NCBI GenBank assembly: GCA_002399565.1
Contig: DHDW01000028.1
Span: 65,753 to 72,996, forward strand
Source of the DNA: Bacteroidales bacterium UBA4866
GTDB lineage: Bacteria; Bacteroidota; Bacteroidia; Bacteroidales; P3
Reading direction: 5' to 3'
DNA length: 7,244 nt
This document shows, piece after piece, positions 7,013 to 7,244 of this stretch. Each line of letters starts with the position of its first letter. The first letter of the stretch is position 1. Under the pieces are notes generated by a model that was not told where the DNA came from, did no database searches, and saw nothing but the letters and a program-made list of their open reading frames with translations. The position numbers and the translations under genes are program-made.

Positions 7013-7244
7013 CTAATCTACAGTAGATTCCAAACCTGTTTTCACTTTATAAACTTTTTGAATTTCGGAAACATATATAATACCATCACCATGATTGCCT
7101 GTTCGTCCTTTGTTTGAAATAATACTAACTATTTTTTCAACATCAGAATCATTACATACTATTTCAATTTGAACGACTTTACTATCTGTTATAGAAAAGT
7201 ATGTTGAAATAGATGATTCATCTCCTTCAAAATTACCTGTACCT
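7013..7244 (-). CDS. Divergent PII-family signal protein, C-terminal part (5' end outside window)
   Basis: The minus-strand frame is open from the window edge to a TAG at 7015-7013, giving 76 residues; about 35 N-terminal residues are missing compared with the 112-residue GlnB. The body aligns without gaps to GlnB from about residue 59 on: VQIEIVCND matches VKIEIVVPD, GRTGNHGDGIIYV matches QTGKIGDGKIFV (B-loop), and VYKVKTG matches VIRIRTG. PII proteins are trimers that bind ATP/ADP and 2-oxoglutarate and control partners through the T-loop. Here the T-loop (visible residues 1-23, GTGNFEGDESS...) shares little with the canonical one: Gln39 and the RGxEY motif are gone, and the ATP-contacting Lys85 and Lys90 are replaced by Asn and Ile. 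The next gene is a metal exporter, so a role in metal response is more likely than nitrogen control; this is inference. CutA-like proteins share the fold but lack the TGxxGDG motif. Confidence 0.85.
   Translation of the reverse strand, partial: GTGNFEGDESSISTYFSITDSKVVQIEIVCNDSDVEKIVSIISNKGRTGNHGDGIIYVSEIQKVYKVKTGLESTVD

Noticed and set aside
1..7244. CRISPR array, insertion sequence, tRNA or rRNA genes
   Set aside because: No regularly spaced repeats, transposase motifs, terminal inverted repeats or tRNA/rRNA-like stretches were seen by reading both strands.

Overview
The window looks like part of a Bacteroidota genome. It is strongly AT-rich (about 70% A+T by eye, not computed). Start codons are preceded by A-rich stretches rather than clear Shine-Dalgarno sequences. 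The gene order (patatin-type outer-membrane barrel protein, lolD, rlmB, and a large Ig-like lipoprotein with a C-x(5)-P-N-G-G start) is typical of that phylum. I would not go below phylum.

Left part (1-4494, + strand): four genes close together in one direction, probably one transcript. First comes the C-terminal 461 residues of an outer-membrane protein with a POTRA-like segment and a beta-barrel, most likely the end of a patatin-like phospholipase whose catalytic domain lies before the window. Four bases later comes a LolD-type ABC ATPase, then the 23S rRNA 2'-O-methyltransferase RlmB, then a 557-residue lipoprotein with an N-terminal Big_5-type Ig-like domain. Apart from rlmB, the theme is envelope and lipoprotein handling.

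Middle (4495-4904): a non-coding stretch between two converging transcription units. It holds two good hairpins (4765-4806 and 4855-4884) that can serve as terminators, and a TTGACA-type promoter-like sequence (4681-4709) aimed at the first hairpin. A small RNA is possible there but unproven.

Right part (4905-7244, - strand): a two-gene metal unit. The upstream gene, cut by the window edge, encodes a PII-family signal protein with a strongly altered T-loop and altered ATP-binding residues. Twenty-nine bases downstream comes a complete P1B-type ATPase with the zinc/cadmium/lead export signature (DCxxC metal-binding domain, CPC, TM7 Lys, TM8 Asp). A divergent PII protein coupled to a metal exporter, rather than to ammonium transport or glutamine synthetase, is the most interesting item here. 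It fits a PII branch that I recall being described near heavy-metal efflux genes. No ArsR- or MerR-type regulator is visible in the window.
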